This document shows, piece by piece, positions 33,448-42,542 of a DNA stretch of 64,000 nucleotides. How positions within the stretch are numbered: the first letter of the stretch is position 1; each line of letters opens with the position of its first letter. The stretch is from Chitinibacter fontanus (GTDB lineage Bacteria > Pseudomonadota > Gammaproteobacteria > Burkholderiales > Chitinibacteraceae). The DNA lies in NCBI RefSeq assembly GCF_013423785.1, contig NZ_CP058952.1, forward strand, positions 1,515,665-1,579,664, in the 5' to 3' direction. The notes beneath the pieces were generated by a model, which worked only from the letters and a program-made list of their open reading frames with translations, was not told the origin of the DNA and ran no database searches. Both the position numbers and the translations under genes were made by a program.

Positions 33448-35622
33448 TTACTCTTCGTCACGCGGCTTGCCGCCACCGAGCAGCGCAGCAGTCGGTGCTG
33501 AGCGGCGGCGCTGACCACCGTGGCCTTCCGAATGGGAAGTGTGCACCTGTGGTTTACGCTGATCGTTGCGCTTGGCGTCAGTGGCAAATGATCGACCGTC
33601 GCGAGCGGCTGGACGAGCCCCGCGATTATCGGTGCGGCCACCATCTCGGCCGGCAGGTCGTGGGCCACGCCCATCACTCCGTGAGCCGCCACGACCGCCA
33701 TTTTCTGGCTTATCGTAATAACCACCTTGCCGAGGAATCGGCGGGAAGCCGCCTTGGGTGCTCGCGGTATTGCCATTGTTGTAACGTGGGCCACGATTTG
33801 GGCGTTGCATCAACTCGGCAGGCAGCGCATTGGCGTTCGACATCGGCTGGCGTTCGTCATAATCCATCCGTTCACGGGGTGCGCGTTGCGGCGCACGGCC
33901 ATCATCACGCGAGTCTGGACGTGCACGGCGTTGCTCATTGCCACGACCTTCGCCAGCTGAGCCGCGTGGGCCGCGACGTTCGTCGTTGCGTGGGCCACGT
34001 TCCTGACGCGGTGCGCCATCACGCGGCGCACGCTCTTGCCGTGGTGCACGGCTTGGTTGTTCGCTATCGACGCGCGCTTCACCGGCAGGGCGACGACCGC
34101 GACCACGCTGCTGCCCTTCGCGCGGTTGGCGCGGCGCACGAGCTTGCGGCGCTTCACCATCGGCGCTAAGCGCTGCGATTTCTGCCGTGTCGGCACTGCC
34201 CTCTGCACGCTCGTCGTTGCGACGGCGACCTTGGCCGCTGCGTGGGCTGCGCTGAGCTTTGCTCTCCGCTTCGGCTTTTTTCGCCGCCATCACTTTGGCA
34301 ACTTCTTCAGGGCTGGCACCCGCGGCGAGCATCGCGTCTTTTTCAGCTTGCAGCGCTTCGGCGTTGGCTTTGTTCCAGCCTTTCGGCGGGCGCGAATTGG
34401 TGTTGGCGCGCGGCGTACGTGGCGGGCGATCACGACCGAGACCACCGCGCACGATAGGCTCGGGCTTCACGCTCAAGTCGGCTTCAAAGCCGGGCACGGT
34501 AAATTGTGGAATCGATTGCTTGGTTAGCTTTTCGATGTCGGCCAAGAATTTAAGCTCATCAACGCAGACCAGCGACAGTGCTTCACCGGTGCAGCCAGCA
34601 CGGCCAGTACGGCCAATGCGGTGAACGTAATCTTCGGAAATATTCGGCAATTCAAAATTGACCACGTGCGGCAATTCTTCAATATCCAGACCACGTGCGG
34701 CGATATCAGTCGCAACCAATACTTGCAACTCGCCTGTTTTAAATTGCGCCAAAGCGGCAGTGCGGGCGTTCTGGCTCTTATTGCCATGAATCGCCATCGC
34801 GGTAATGCCGTCTTTGTTCAGCTTTTCAGCCACACGGTTACACGCGTGTTTGGTGCGCATAAACACCAATACTTGGTGCCAATCGCCTTCTTTGATCAGA
34901 TGCGTCAGCAGCGGCAGCTTTTTATCGCGATCAACCAAGTGCACGCGCTGGCTAACCAGCTCGTTGGTGGTATTGCGGCGCGCGACTTCGATCAGAGCGG
35001 GGTTATTGAGCAACTTGTCAGCGAGGTCTTTGATTTCATCGCTGAATGTCGCTGAGAATAGTAAGTTCTGCCGCTCGGCCGGCACGATCTTAAGAATCTT
35101 TTTTATATCGTGGATAAAACCCATATCGAGCATACGATCGGCTTCGTCGAGCACCAGAATTTCGACTGCCGACAAATCAACGGTTTGCTGGCCCACGTGA
35201 TCGAGCAAGCGGCCCGGCGTGGCGACCAGAATATCCAGCGGAGAATGCAGGCGACGGTGTTGCGGTTTGATATTGACGCCGCCAAACATCACCATCGAGG
35301 TGTAAGGCAGGTATTTGCCGTAGGTTTGGACTGATTCTTCCACCTGCGCGGCGAGTTCACGCGTTGGGGTCAGGATCAGCACGCGCGGCGTGCCTTTTTC
35401 ACTACTTGGTGCGCCCTTTTCAATTAGGCGCTGCAAAATCGGCAGCGTAAAACCAGCGGTTTTACCAGTACCGGTTTGCGCGGCGGCGAGTAAATCGCCA
35501 CCTAAAATTACTTGAGGGATCGCCTGCGCTTGAATCGGCGTCGGCGTGGTGTAACCAGTTTCGGCAACGGCACGCAAAAGCGGCTCGGCCAATTTTAGAT
35601 CGGCAAAAGTCAGATCAGACAT
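33448..35622 (-). CDS. rhlE: DEAD-box RNA helicase RhlE with long basic tail
   Basis: A 724-residue ATP-dependent RNA helicase. Core motifs are intact: Q motif region [10 protein letters not shown], motif I AQTGTGKT (48-55), PTREL, DEAD (159-162), SAT (190-192) and [10 protein letters not shown]. The [12 protein letters not shown] linker fits RhlE. After about residue 375 comes a roughly 340-residue disordered tail rich in Arg, Gly, Pro and Asp, likely to bind RNA non-specifically; it is long for this family. RhlE proteins take part in ribosome assembly and RNA decay, especially in the cold. AGGAAT precedes the ATG. The 253 bases upstream hold no convincing gene. Confidence 0.92.
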   Translation of the reverse strand: MSDLTFADLKLAEPLLRAVAETGYTTPTPIQAQAIPQVILGGDLLAAAQTGTGKTAGFTLPILQRLIEKGAPSSEKGTPRVLILTPTRELAAQVEESVQTYGKYLPYTSMVMFGGVNIKPQHRRLHSPLDILVATPGRLLDHVGQQTVDLSAVEILVLDEADRMLDMGFIHDIKKILKIVPAERQNLLFSATFSDEIKDLADKLLNNPALIEVARRNTTNELVSQRVHLVDRDKKLPLLTHLIKEGDWHQVLVFMRTKHACNRVAEKLNKDGITAMAIHGNKSQNARTAALAQFKTGELQVLVATDIAARGLDIEELPHVVNFELPNISEDYVHRIGRTGRAGCTGEALSLVCVDELKFLADIEKLTKQSIPQFTVPGFEADLSVKPEPIVRGGLGRDRPPRTPRANTNSRPPKGWNKANAEALQAEKDAMLAAGASPEEVAKVMAAKKAEAESKAQRSPRSGQGRRRNDERAEGSADTAEIAALSADGEAPQARAPRQPREGQQRGRGRRPAGEARVDSEQPSRAPRQERAPRDGAPRQERGPRNDERRGPRGSAGEGRGNEQRRARPDSRDDGRAPQRAPRERMDYDERQPMSNANALPAELMQRPNRGPRYNNGNTASTQGGFPPIPRQGGYYDKPENGGRGGSRSDGRGPRPAGRDGGRTDNRGARPAARDGRSFATDAKRNDQRKPQVHTSHSEGHGGQRRRSAPTAALLGGGKPRDEE

Positions 35623-35875
35623 TGAATATTCCTGCTGCGGCCTATCGCGTGGCGCGATACCAATCCAGGGCAGGTTTAGGTAAATTGAAGAGAGAGGCCG
35701 GCCAGCTAGAACTGCGCGGCGGCGCGCCGATTGGTTGGGCGCTAAAACTCGGATTCTACAGAGTATTTAGCCGAAAAAACAAACGCTGTATGCAAAAAAT
35801 GTCGCAAATTGGCGTTTATTTGATTAAAGGTCAGGCTTAGCCGAGGTTTTGCCCTTGCATATGGTGCAGAATCGC

Positions 35876-36673
35876 TTAGCCTTTGCGACGAAACAGCAGG
35901 GTGATACTTGACCAATATGCCAAGAATGCCAGCACCAGCGTTAAGGCCGGCTGGGCGCGATAACCCGTCAATGCAGCAATCGTTCCACCCAATTTAGTCG
36001 AGTCATCCAATAACACACTGCTATCCCATAGATGATCGCGTAAAGTGGGCAACCATCCTAGATTCATCATCCGCTCGACCCCATTCATCAACATGGCGCA
36101 GGCCAACATCAACAGCATGATTTCGCTAAAGCGAAAAAAAGCACGCCATGATAGCCACTTAGAGCCTTGCTGTAATAGCCAAAATGTCGCGCCTGCCAGA
36201 ACTATTCCGGCCACGATTACCAAGGCAAATTGGCCAGTATTGCTCCCGCTCATGCCAAGACCATACAGAAAGACTACGGTTTCAGCACTTTCGCGCCCCA
36301 CGGCAATCGCCACCAGCGCCACCATACCCCACCAATTAGCCTGCTTCGCACTACTGGCCATGCCACTTTCCAGCTCTTTTTTCAATGTGCAGCCATGTTT
36401 GCGCATCCACAGCACCATCTGCACAATCAGCACAGCAGCAACCAAAACCATGCCGAGTTGGAAATAATCCATTTGCTCAGGCGAGAGTGAATCTGCAATT
36501 CCCAGCATCACCAGCGCCAAAGACAATGCCAACGCAATCCCCGCGGCTACGCCCCCCCACAACCACGGCAACGCTTGCTTGACATCATTGGAGCGAATCC
36601 AGGCGAACAAAATCCCGACCACCAGCATCGCCTCAACGCTTTCTCGCCAAACAATAAACAGCGCATTGCCCAT
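35876..36673 (-). CDS. FTR1/EfeU-family iron permease
   Basis: A 265-residue inner-membrane protein with about seven hydrophobic segments. Both REXXE iron-binding motifs of the FTR1 family are present: RESVE (10-14) and RESAE (127-131). The family imports iron, in bacteria usually with EfeO/EfeB or a P19-like partner. Here the upstream neighbour encodes an exported cupredoxin-like protein similar to the first domain of EfeO, and no EfeB peroxidase is present. The two probably form a small iron-uptake operon. Confidence 0.9.
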   Translation of the reverse strand: MGNALFIVWRESVEAMLVVGILFAWIRSNDVKQALPWLWGGVAAGIALALSLALVMLGIADSLSPEQMDYFQLGMVLVAAVLIVQMVLWMRKHGCTLKKELESGMASSAKQANWWGMVALVAIAVGRESAETVVFLYGLGMSGSNTGQFALVIVAGIVLAGATFWLLQQGSKWLSWRAFFRFSEIMLLMLACAMLMNGVERMMNLGWLPTLRDHLWDSSVLLDDSTKLGGTIAALTGYRAQPALTLVLAFLAYWSSITLLFRRKG

Positions 36674-36773
36674 GAAGGTACTCCTTGTGTAACTTTGATT
36701 GACTCTGCCCGCATCTCAATACCGCATCGCACGGCCTCAATGGCGGACGCTAATGCGGGAAGCGAGGCAATAA

Positions 36774-37100
36774 TCACTTCACGACCAGCACACCACGCAC
36801 TTTGTCTTCAAGATATTCATTCACAAATTTGTATTCGCCAGCGGCTAATGGCTTGAGATGAATTACGATACTTTTGCTCGGTGCAATCACTTTTTCCTGC
36901 CGCAGCGGTTTGCTCTCAAACTCAACTGCCGCTTTGCTATCATTCACCACGGTTAAGTCGATCGCTTTGCCTGCAGGGGCATTCAACGTTGCGGGTTCAA
37001 AGCCATTTGCACGCGCAGTGAGCGTTAAGGCGGTTGTTTCCGCATGAACCACTGTCGTGGCAATAAGAGTCGTGAGTGTCAGTAAAATTGCACGTAGCAT
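36774..37100 (-). CDS. Exported EfeO-type cupredoxin-like protein
   Basis: A 108-residue protein with a signal peptide (about 1-20, cleavage near VHA-E) and a single cupredoxin-like domain. The pattern resembles the N-terminal domain of EfeO: NGFEPATLNAPAG, VEFES, LRQEKVIAPSKS and AAGEYKFVNEY. Classical blue-copper His/Cys ligands are absent; acidic residues in EFES may bind iron instead. It lies 100 bases before the FTR1 permease in the same direction, so a periplasmic metal-delivery role is inferred. The ATG at 37100 opens the signal peptide; an upstream start would add 24 charged residues. I found no convincing Fur box. Confidence 0.82.
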   Translation of the reverse strand: MLRAILLTLTTLIATTVVHAETTALTLTARANGFEPATLNAPAGKAIDLTVVNDSKAAVEFESKPLRQEKVIAPSKSIVIHLKPLAAGEYKFVNEYLEDKVRGVLVVK

Positions 37101-37313
37101 GGGCGCTCTCAATTTGAAATTGTTGCTTGATTTGTTTGAATAAATCTTACGCCGCAGTGATAACAAGATCAATTCCCAATTGCATTAATTGCCACATTCT
37201 AAATAAACATTAATGATTCACAACTCCAAAATGACCACCATGCAAATGCATAAATACAGCCTGTGCGTAAGCAGTTAAACTACACGCTTTTCTGCATTCG
37301 CTATCTTCCACCC

Positions 37314-37871
37314 ATGGCCCTCAAATCCACCGTCTTTAAAGCCGAGCTAAACATTACCGATATGGATCGCAATTACTATGCGACGCATCACCTGACTCTG
37401 GCGCGCCATCCCTCTGAAACCGACGAGCGCATGATGCTGCGCCTGGTTGCCTTCGCCCAACATGCCAGCGAATCTTTGGAACTAACACGCGGCCTGTGCG
37501 CAGATGATGAGCCTGATATCTGGCAAATGGATCTGACCGGAGCGATCGAGCAGTGGATCGATCTGGGCATGCCAGATGAAAAACGCATCAAGAAGGCCTG
37601 TGGTCGCTCAGCTGAGGTGTGGATTTACGCCTACGGCGCGCGCGTGGTCGATATTTGGTTTGACGGCATCAAAGGCCAGCTCACCCGCTTTGAGCATTTA
37701 AATGTGGTCGGCGTGGATGCCGATACCTTGGCGGAACTCGCGAAAATGACCGAGCGCACCATGCAATTGCAATTTACGATTCAGGACGGCCAAACTTGGG
37801 TGTCGGACAACACACATAATGTACTGGTTGAGCCTCGCCCATTGCTGCGCATGGGGCAAGTCGTCAATTGA
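37314..37871 (+). CDS. yaeQ: YaeQ family protein
   Basis: A 185-residue cytoplasmic protein of the YaeQ family, which has a PD-(D/E)XK nuclease-like fold; E. coli and Salmonella members have been linked to RfaH-related phenotypes, but the biochemical role is unclear. Typical segments are MALKSTVFKAELNITDMDRNYY near the start, DEPDIWQMDLTGAIEQWIDLG and GQPDEKRIKKACGRS-like sequence in the middle, and a C-terminal LVEPRP. The start at 37314 matches the family's N-terminus. It is divergent from the cupredoxin gene and followed by the FKBP gene in the same direction. Confidence 0.92.
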   Translation: MALKSTVFKAELNITDMDRNYYATHHLTLARHPSETDERMMLRLVAFAQHASESLELTRGLCADDEPDIWQMDLTGAIEQWIDLGMPDEKRIKKACGRSAEVWIYAYGARVVDIWFDGIKGQLTRFEHLNVVGVDADTLAELAKMTERTMQLQFTIQDGQTWVSDNTHNVLVEPRPLLRMGQVVN

Positions 37872-37942
37872 TAGGTATATTCTCGTAGCTCAATCTGAAC
37901 AATAACTGCAAAGCAATACCCTAACCACTAATAGGAAAACGC

Positions 37943-38347
37943 ATGAAAACTCTGTTTGCCACCCTGCTGATCGCCGGGCTTGCCACTACGGCACAAGCCG
38001 CTGATCCTGCCAAGACAATTAAAACTGAATCCGGCATTGAAATTACCACCTTAGTTGAAGGCAAGGGCGCTAACCCTAAAGCCCTAGATACAGTAACCGT
38101 GCATTACCGTGGCACTTTACCGGATGGCAAGGAATTTGATAGCTCGTATAAACGCGGCCAGCCTGCGACCTTCCCGCTCTCACGCGTGGTGCCATGCTGG
38201 ACTGAAGGTGTGCAGAAAATCAAAGAGGGTGGAAAGGCCAAGCTGGTGTGTCCACCCAAACTGGCTTATGGCGAGCGCGGTGTGCCTGGCGTGATTCCTG
38301 CCAATGCCACACTGATTTTCGAAGTTGAATTGCTCAAAATCCAGTAA
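37943..38347 (+). CDS. Periplasmic FKBP-type peptidyl-prolyl isomerase
   Basis: A 134-residue protein with a signal peptide (MKTLFATLLIAGLATTAQA) and one FKBP domain: VTVHYRGTLPDGKEFDSSYKRG, ATFPLSRVVPCWTEGVQKIKEGGKAKLVCPPKLAYGERG, and the closing LIFEVELLKIQ. It should speed prolyl cis/trans isomerisation in periplasmic proteins. It lacks the N-terminal dimerisation domain of FkpA. The usual VIPGW segment reads VVPCW here, a small departure. AGGAAAA precedes the ATG. Confidence 0.92.
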   Translation: MKTLFATLLIAGLATTAQAADPAKTIKTESGIEITTLVEGKGANPKALDTVTVHYRGTLPDGKEFDSSYKRGQPATFPLSRVVPCWTEGVQKIKEGGKAKLVCPPKLAYGERGVPGVIPANATLIFEVELLKIQ

Positions 38348-38357
38348 GCCCTTTCCC

Positions 38358-38384
38358 TGCCATGTCTGCTCTGCGGACATGGCA
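38358..38384 (+). terminator. Hairpin after the FKBP gene
   Basis: TGCCATGTC (38358-38366), a nine-base loop and GACATGGCA (38376-38384) form a perfect 9-bp stem ten bases beyond the stop. No T-tract follows, so it may be a weak terminator or a 3'-end stabiliser. Confidence 0.45.
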
Positions 38385-38525
38385 CACACTGCAGCTTTAG
38401 CCTTTCGGTATAAACAACCCCTTCTCTGTGATAACTCCCTTCCGTCATTTTCTTACCTAAGTAGCTGACAAGCTGCTATGAAAAGAGAATAGAACCCGAT
38501 CTGGCGGTTCGGCGAAGGAAGCACC

Positions 38526-40600
38526 ATGCAGACTTTTCTCTCCACATTACCAATGCGCGCCAAAGTACTGCTGGCTGCAACCTTGGCCATTGTAGTTGGC
38601 ATCACGGCGATGATCTGGGTGATTGCTAGTCAGGTTTATCAGGATGCCGAACGTGTTGGCAAGGCGCGCGCGTATGAACAAACGGAATCCTATGCCAAGC
38701 AGATCGAGGCCAATTTCGCACAAGGCTTTATGCTGCCCAAGCATCTGGCCGATGCCGTCATGGGACTCAAGGGTGGCAACTTCCCCGATCGCAAAACCCT
38801 CGATCAAATGATCATGAAATTACTCGGCGGTTTTCCGGATGCCTCTGGTTTATGGATGCTGATGGAGGCCAATGCCTTAGATGGCAAAGATGCGGAATAC
38901 GCCAAAGACTGGCCCCGTCACGACCCCACCGGCCGCTACATGCCTTACATCACGCGCTCTGGCGACAAGGTGGCACAAGATGTGATGCTAGGCAGCAAAC
39001 AACAAGCCGAGGCAGAACCATTTCGTACTAACCCCACTGGCTATAAACCACGTTATGAAGAAAGTGGCTGGGGGATTTTTACTTTGTACCTAAATCGCGT
39101 AAGCGCGATACTGTGACCGAGCCGTTTCCCTACGATGTGCAAGGCAAAAGTATTTTAATGTCGTCGCTGGCCGTAGCGATGAAAAATCCGGCGGGTGATT
39201 TTTTGGGCATTGCCGCTGTTGATCTACCACTAGATCGGCTGCAAACCATTTTTAGCCAATACAAACCATTTGGTGTTGGCCACCTAACCTTGATTTCCAA
39301 TGGCGGTTTGTACGTGGTCAATCAAGATAGCCAATTGTTGGGTAAAGCGATGGATGCCCAGCAGTATCCGGCCGAATTAATGACCCAGCTACAAGCCGGC
39401 AAAACACTCGACTACGAAAAAGATGGCGTGCTCCACGTTTGGCGCGCTATTCAGGTCGGGAATACCGGCCAATACTGGGGGCTGGGGGTCGCAATTCCCA
39501 AAGAAGTAATCGTGGCTGATGCCGTGAAAGCGCGCAATCACGCGATTATTGTTGGAGTCATCGCTGGCGTACTGTTGCTCGCTGTATTGGCCGCCATATT
39601 GACGGTATTAACTGCACCGCTGGCGCGCTTGGCCGTGGCGATGGAAACTCTAGCAGGGGGCGAAGGCGATTTAACACGCCGCCTTACTGTTGTATCGCAT
39701 GATGAAATTGGTCGTACCAGCGAAGCGTTTAATCACTTTATGGAACGATTACGCACAATGTTTGTACAAGTGCGCCAAGAAAGCGAAGCCGTGGGTGTGG
39801 CAGCCCGACAATTAAGCACGGTGGCCGATAAAGTGGCAGATGCTTCGCACCAGCAAGCTGAGTCATCCACTGCCACCGCGGCCAGCGTGGAAGAAGTCAC
39901 CGTCAGCATTCAACATATCGCCGAAAGTGCCCACCACTTTGAAACCAGCGCCGCTAGTACCGGACAAGCAACCGAGCAAGGCCAACAGTTGGTGCAAAAT
40001 GTGGCCTACGAAATCGATAAAGTGAATCAGTCGGTAGATGCATTATCGGATTCGATGAGCAAACTCAATCAACAATCGGCCAAAGTGGATGCAATCCTGA
40101 GTGCGATTAAGGACATTGCGGATCAGACCAATCTACTGGCACTCAACGCGGCAATTGAAGCTGCACGCGCTGGCGAGCAGGGACGAGGTTTTGCCGTGGT
40201 TGCCGATGAAGTACGCAAATTAGCCGCCCGTACTGGTGAGGCAACGCAGGAAATCAGCCACATTGTGAGCGATATTCAGAACGAAATTGCCAGCTCGGAT
40301 CAAAACATGCAGCGCACGCGCAGCCAGATTACCAGTTGTATGTCGATTTCACATCAGGCCAGCGATGCAATTGGCGCTGTCTCTGGCGAAACCCGCGAGC
40401 TGGTATCGGATGTCATTGTGATTGCCGACGCAACGCGTGAACAAGCTGCCGCCAGTACCGATATTGCCAAAAACATCGAGCACATTAGCAATATGGCGCA
40501 AGAAAATAACCACTCGATCACGCAAGTGGCGCACTCGGTCACCGAGTTGGAAAACCTAGCCAAACGCATGGCCGATTTGGTATCGAAATTCCGTACCTGA
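38526..40600 (+). pseudogene. Frameshifted dCache chemoreceptor
   Basis: A methyl-accepting chemotaxis protein gene split into two frames. The first part (38526-39116, 196 residues) has a membrane segment (about 12-34) and the first half of a dCache sensor. The second (39113-40600) continues the sensor with [20 protein letters not shown], then a membrane segment, HAMP and the signalling hairpin ([20 protein letters not shown]). Coding switches frame near 39070-39080, where a run of five G and a run of five T occur. Reading the second frame upstream gives [14 protein letters not shown], the expected dCache continuation, so one base appears to be missing. This may be a true mutation, a phase-variable homopolymer or a sequencing error. 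As it stands no full receptor is made. Confidence 0.85.
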
Positions 40601-40700
40601 AATTAGATGCAGCTCTGGCAAGAGCGCCCTGTGTCAAGGCAACCAACAATACCAACCCAATGTATCTCAACCAAAACTATATAAAATAAAGCCCACACCG

Positions 40701-40708
40701 ATATACCC
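40701..40708. repeat. ATATACCC repeat after glycerate kinase gene
   Basis: ATATACCC lies two bases beyond the stop codon of the glycerate kinase gene, between convergent genes. Read as mRNA the stop and repeat give TAAATGGGTATAT, nearly the same as at 41922-41934 and 45894-45904. Confidence 0.45.
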
Positions 40709-40710
40709 AT

Positions 40711-41853
40711 TTATTTTTGTAGCAGCCTTATAACAGCGGCGACATTACGTGCCGTATGCGCCAAGTGCTGCTCGGCATTGGCAAGCGCGCTCTCCAGTGG
40801 CATAGCGGCAGGTACACAGGAAAAAACGGCATCAATACCGTGCGCATACACGGCCGCTACATCGGCACGTACGCAACCGCCAATGGCAATTACCGGCACC
40901 GCATAACGCTTGGCTAACTGCGCCACTCCGATTGGCACTTTACCCAATATGGTTTGGGCATCGAGACAGCCTTCACCCGTGATCACCAAATCTGCATCGG
41001 CCAAGTGCTGCTCGAGTTGAGTCGCCTGCAACACAATATCGACGCCACGCCGCATACACACATTGGGCAAAAATGCCAAAGCCGCAGCGCCCATGCCGCC
41101 AGCAGCCCCTGCCCCCGGCAGGGCTGACACAGCTTTCCCCAACTGAGCCTGAATCACCGCCGCATAATGAGCCAATGCCGCATCTAAAATGGCCACCATT
41201 TCAGTCGTGGCCCCCTTTTGCGGGCCAAAAACAGCGGCAGCCCCGCGCTGACCGATCAGTGGATTATCCACATCGCAGGCAATCTCGAATTCGCAGTCAG
41301 CGAGGCGCGAATCTATATCGGTCAGATCAATGCGCGCCAATTGAGCCAGCGCAGCACCGCCCGGGATGATTGGCTGTCCGTCACAATCCAGCAGCCCCAC
41401 CCCAAGTGCTTGCAACATCCCGGCGCCACCGTCATTAGTCGCGGAACCGCCCAGTGCCAAAATAAAGCGGCGCGCCCCCGCATCCAAAGCAGCTTTCAAC
41501 AAATCGCCGGTACCGGCAGAACTCGTCAAACAAGGGTTACGCTGCGCGGGCGGGATGAGTGCCAGACCACTGGCCGTGGCCATTTCAATGACCGCAGTTT
41601 GCCGATCGCCCAATAAGCCCCAGCTGGCATGAATCAAATTCCCCAACGGGTTACGCACGATAGTCTGCTGCAATTGACCAGCAGTGGCATCCACTAATGT
41701 CGCCGCTGTGCCCTCGCCCCCATCCGCCAGCGGAACCCCAATCAACTGCACGTCAGGCAATATTTCAGCCATCGCGTTGGCAATGATCTGCACCACCCAT
41801 TTGGCGCTTAATGATTCTTTAAACGAATCAGGCGCGATAACAATTTTTTTCAT
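40711..41853 (-). CDS. Glycerate kinase, GlxK/GarK family
   Basis: A 380-residue kinase of the bacterial glycerate kinase family (PF02595), which phosphorylates D-glycerate, usually to 2-phosphoglycerate. Recognisable segments are KIVIAPDSFKESLSA at the N-terminus, GVPLADGGEGT, ALGGSATNDGGAGMLQALG and LVITGEGCLDAQTILGKVP. The ATG at 41853 is preferred over an adjacent in-frame GTG because of spacing to AGGTG. No other glyoxylate or glycerate pathway gene is nearby, so it appears to stand alone. It is convergent with the frameshifted chemoreceptor. Confidence 0.92.
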   Translation of the reverse strand: MKKIVIAPDSFKESLSAKWVVQIIANAMAEILPDVQLIGVPLADGGEGTAATLVDATAGQLQQTIVRNPLGNLIHASWGLLGDRQTAVIEMATASGLALIPPAQRNPCLTSSAGTGDLLKAALDAGARRFILALGGSATNDGGAGMLQALGVGLLDCDGQPIIPGGAALAQLARIDLTDIDSRLADCEFEIACDVDNPLIGQRGAAAVFGPQKGATTEMVAILDAALAHYAAVIQAQLGKAVSALPGAGAAGGMGAAALAFLPNVCMRRGVDIVLQATQLEQHLADADLVITGEGCLDAQTILGKVPIGVAQLAKRYAVPVIAIGGCVRADVAAVYAHGIDAVFSCVPAAMPLESALANAEQHLAHTARNVAAVIRLLQK

Positions 41854-41921
41854 CACACCTCAGCTTAGCATTTAACTGTGGAGTATTTTTCTTTAAGCAA
41901 TGTTATTAAAGGGATGCCGAC

Positions 41922-41929
41922 ATATACCC
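41922..41929. repeat. ATATACCC repeat after the chitin-binding gene
   Basis: ATATACCC followed by C lies two bases beyond the stop of the gene at 41932; as mRNA the stop and repeat read TAATGGGGTATAT. A member of the window-wide repeat family. Confidence 0.45.
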
Positions 41930-41931
41930 CA

Positions 41932-42336
41932 TTATCGAGGCTGAGGATAATCCTGCCCTCTTAAATCTTCCCACAAGCTAGGAGCACGGTCAGGGCTCCA
42001 GCCCGCCCCTTTCTCAGCCTTATGACTTTGCAAGCAGCGATAGGTGCGGCCACGATAAGTACTTAACTGGCCTTTATAGTATTGTCGCCCCTCGCGCCAG
42101 CTACCTTGCTCAGCAGGAGCCATCTCGCGGTCGATTTTTCGCCACAGCGATGGTGCGGCTTCTGGGTTCCAATTCGCGCCTTTGGTGGCTTCATGCCCTT
42201 GCAGCGCTTCATACACTTGCCCGCGATAATGCACCCGCTCACCTTGGCGATAATAATCGCCTTCATGCCAGCCACCCGCTGCCCAAATTGCCGAGCTGCA
42301 TACCAGCGCCATAAATCCGGCTACATACGATTTCAT
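41932..42336 (-). CDS. Secreted protein of two chitin-binding (CBM5/12) modules
   Basis: A 134-residue protein with a signal peptide (about 1-20) and two carbohydrate-binding modules of the CBM5/12 type. Module 1 (22-66) reads WHEGDYYRQGERVHYRGQVYEAL...GANWNP..APSLW and module 2 (79-123) repeats it with WREGRQYYKGQLSTYRGRTYRCL...GAGWSPDRAPSLW. The conserved aromatic residues are kept in both. There is no catalytic domain, which is unusual since such modules normally accompany chitinases. A secreted chitin-binding or adhesion role is inferred and would fit a chitin-degrading lifestyle. Confidence 0.88.
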   Translation of the reverse strand: MKSYVAGFMALVCSSAIWAAGGWHEGDYYRQGERVHYRGQVYEALQGHEATKGANWNPEAAPSLWRKIDREMAPAEQGSWREGRQYYKGQLSTYRGRTYRCLQSHKAEKGAGWSPDRAPSLWEDLRGQDYPQPR

Positions 42337-42542
42337 AGTTTTTCCTTATTCACAGTATTGCCTCAGTATCGGCCAGATAGCAGCACCAGCCGATGATGAT
42401 GCTCACATCTGGTGCGGCAATATTCCCACGCCCGGCGATTGCTAGGGTCTACAGTTTACTGCGCGCTGCAACATTTTTTGGGGGAGAAAGTATTTTTTAG
42501 GCTAAAACGAATAACCTCTTTCAATCATTGGCAGGCTTGGCC

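Noticed and set aside
33393-34169. 258-codon frame antisense to rhlE
   Set aside because: It lies opposite the repetitive Arg/Gly-rich tail of rhlE; the His/Arg-rich product is the expected mirror of that low-complexity sequence.
35622-35840. 72-codon plus-strand reading frame between rhlE and the FTR1 gene
   Set aside because: It begins inside the rhlE start codon region, has no ribosome-binding site or recognisable domain, and its composition looks like non-coding leader.
37101-37313. Possible Fur box upstream of the cupredoxin and FTR1 genes
   Set aside because: An AT-rich stretch near 37200 has only a weak match to the GATAATGATTATC pattern; too poor to annotate.
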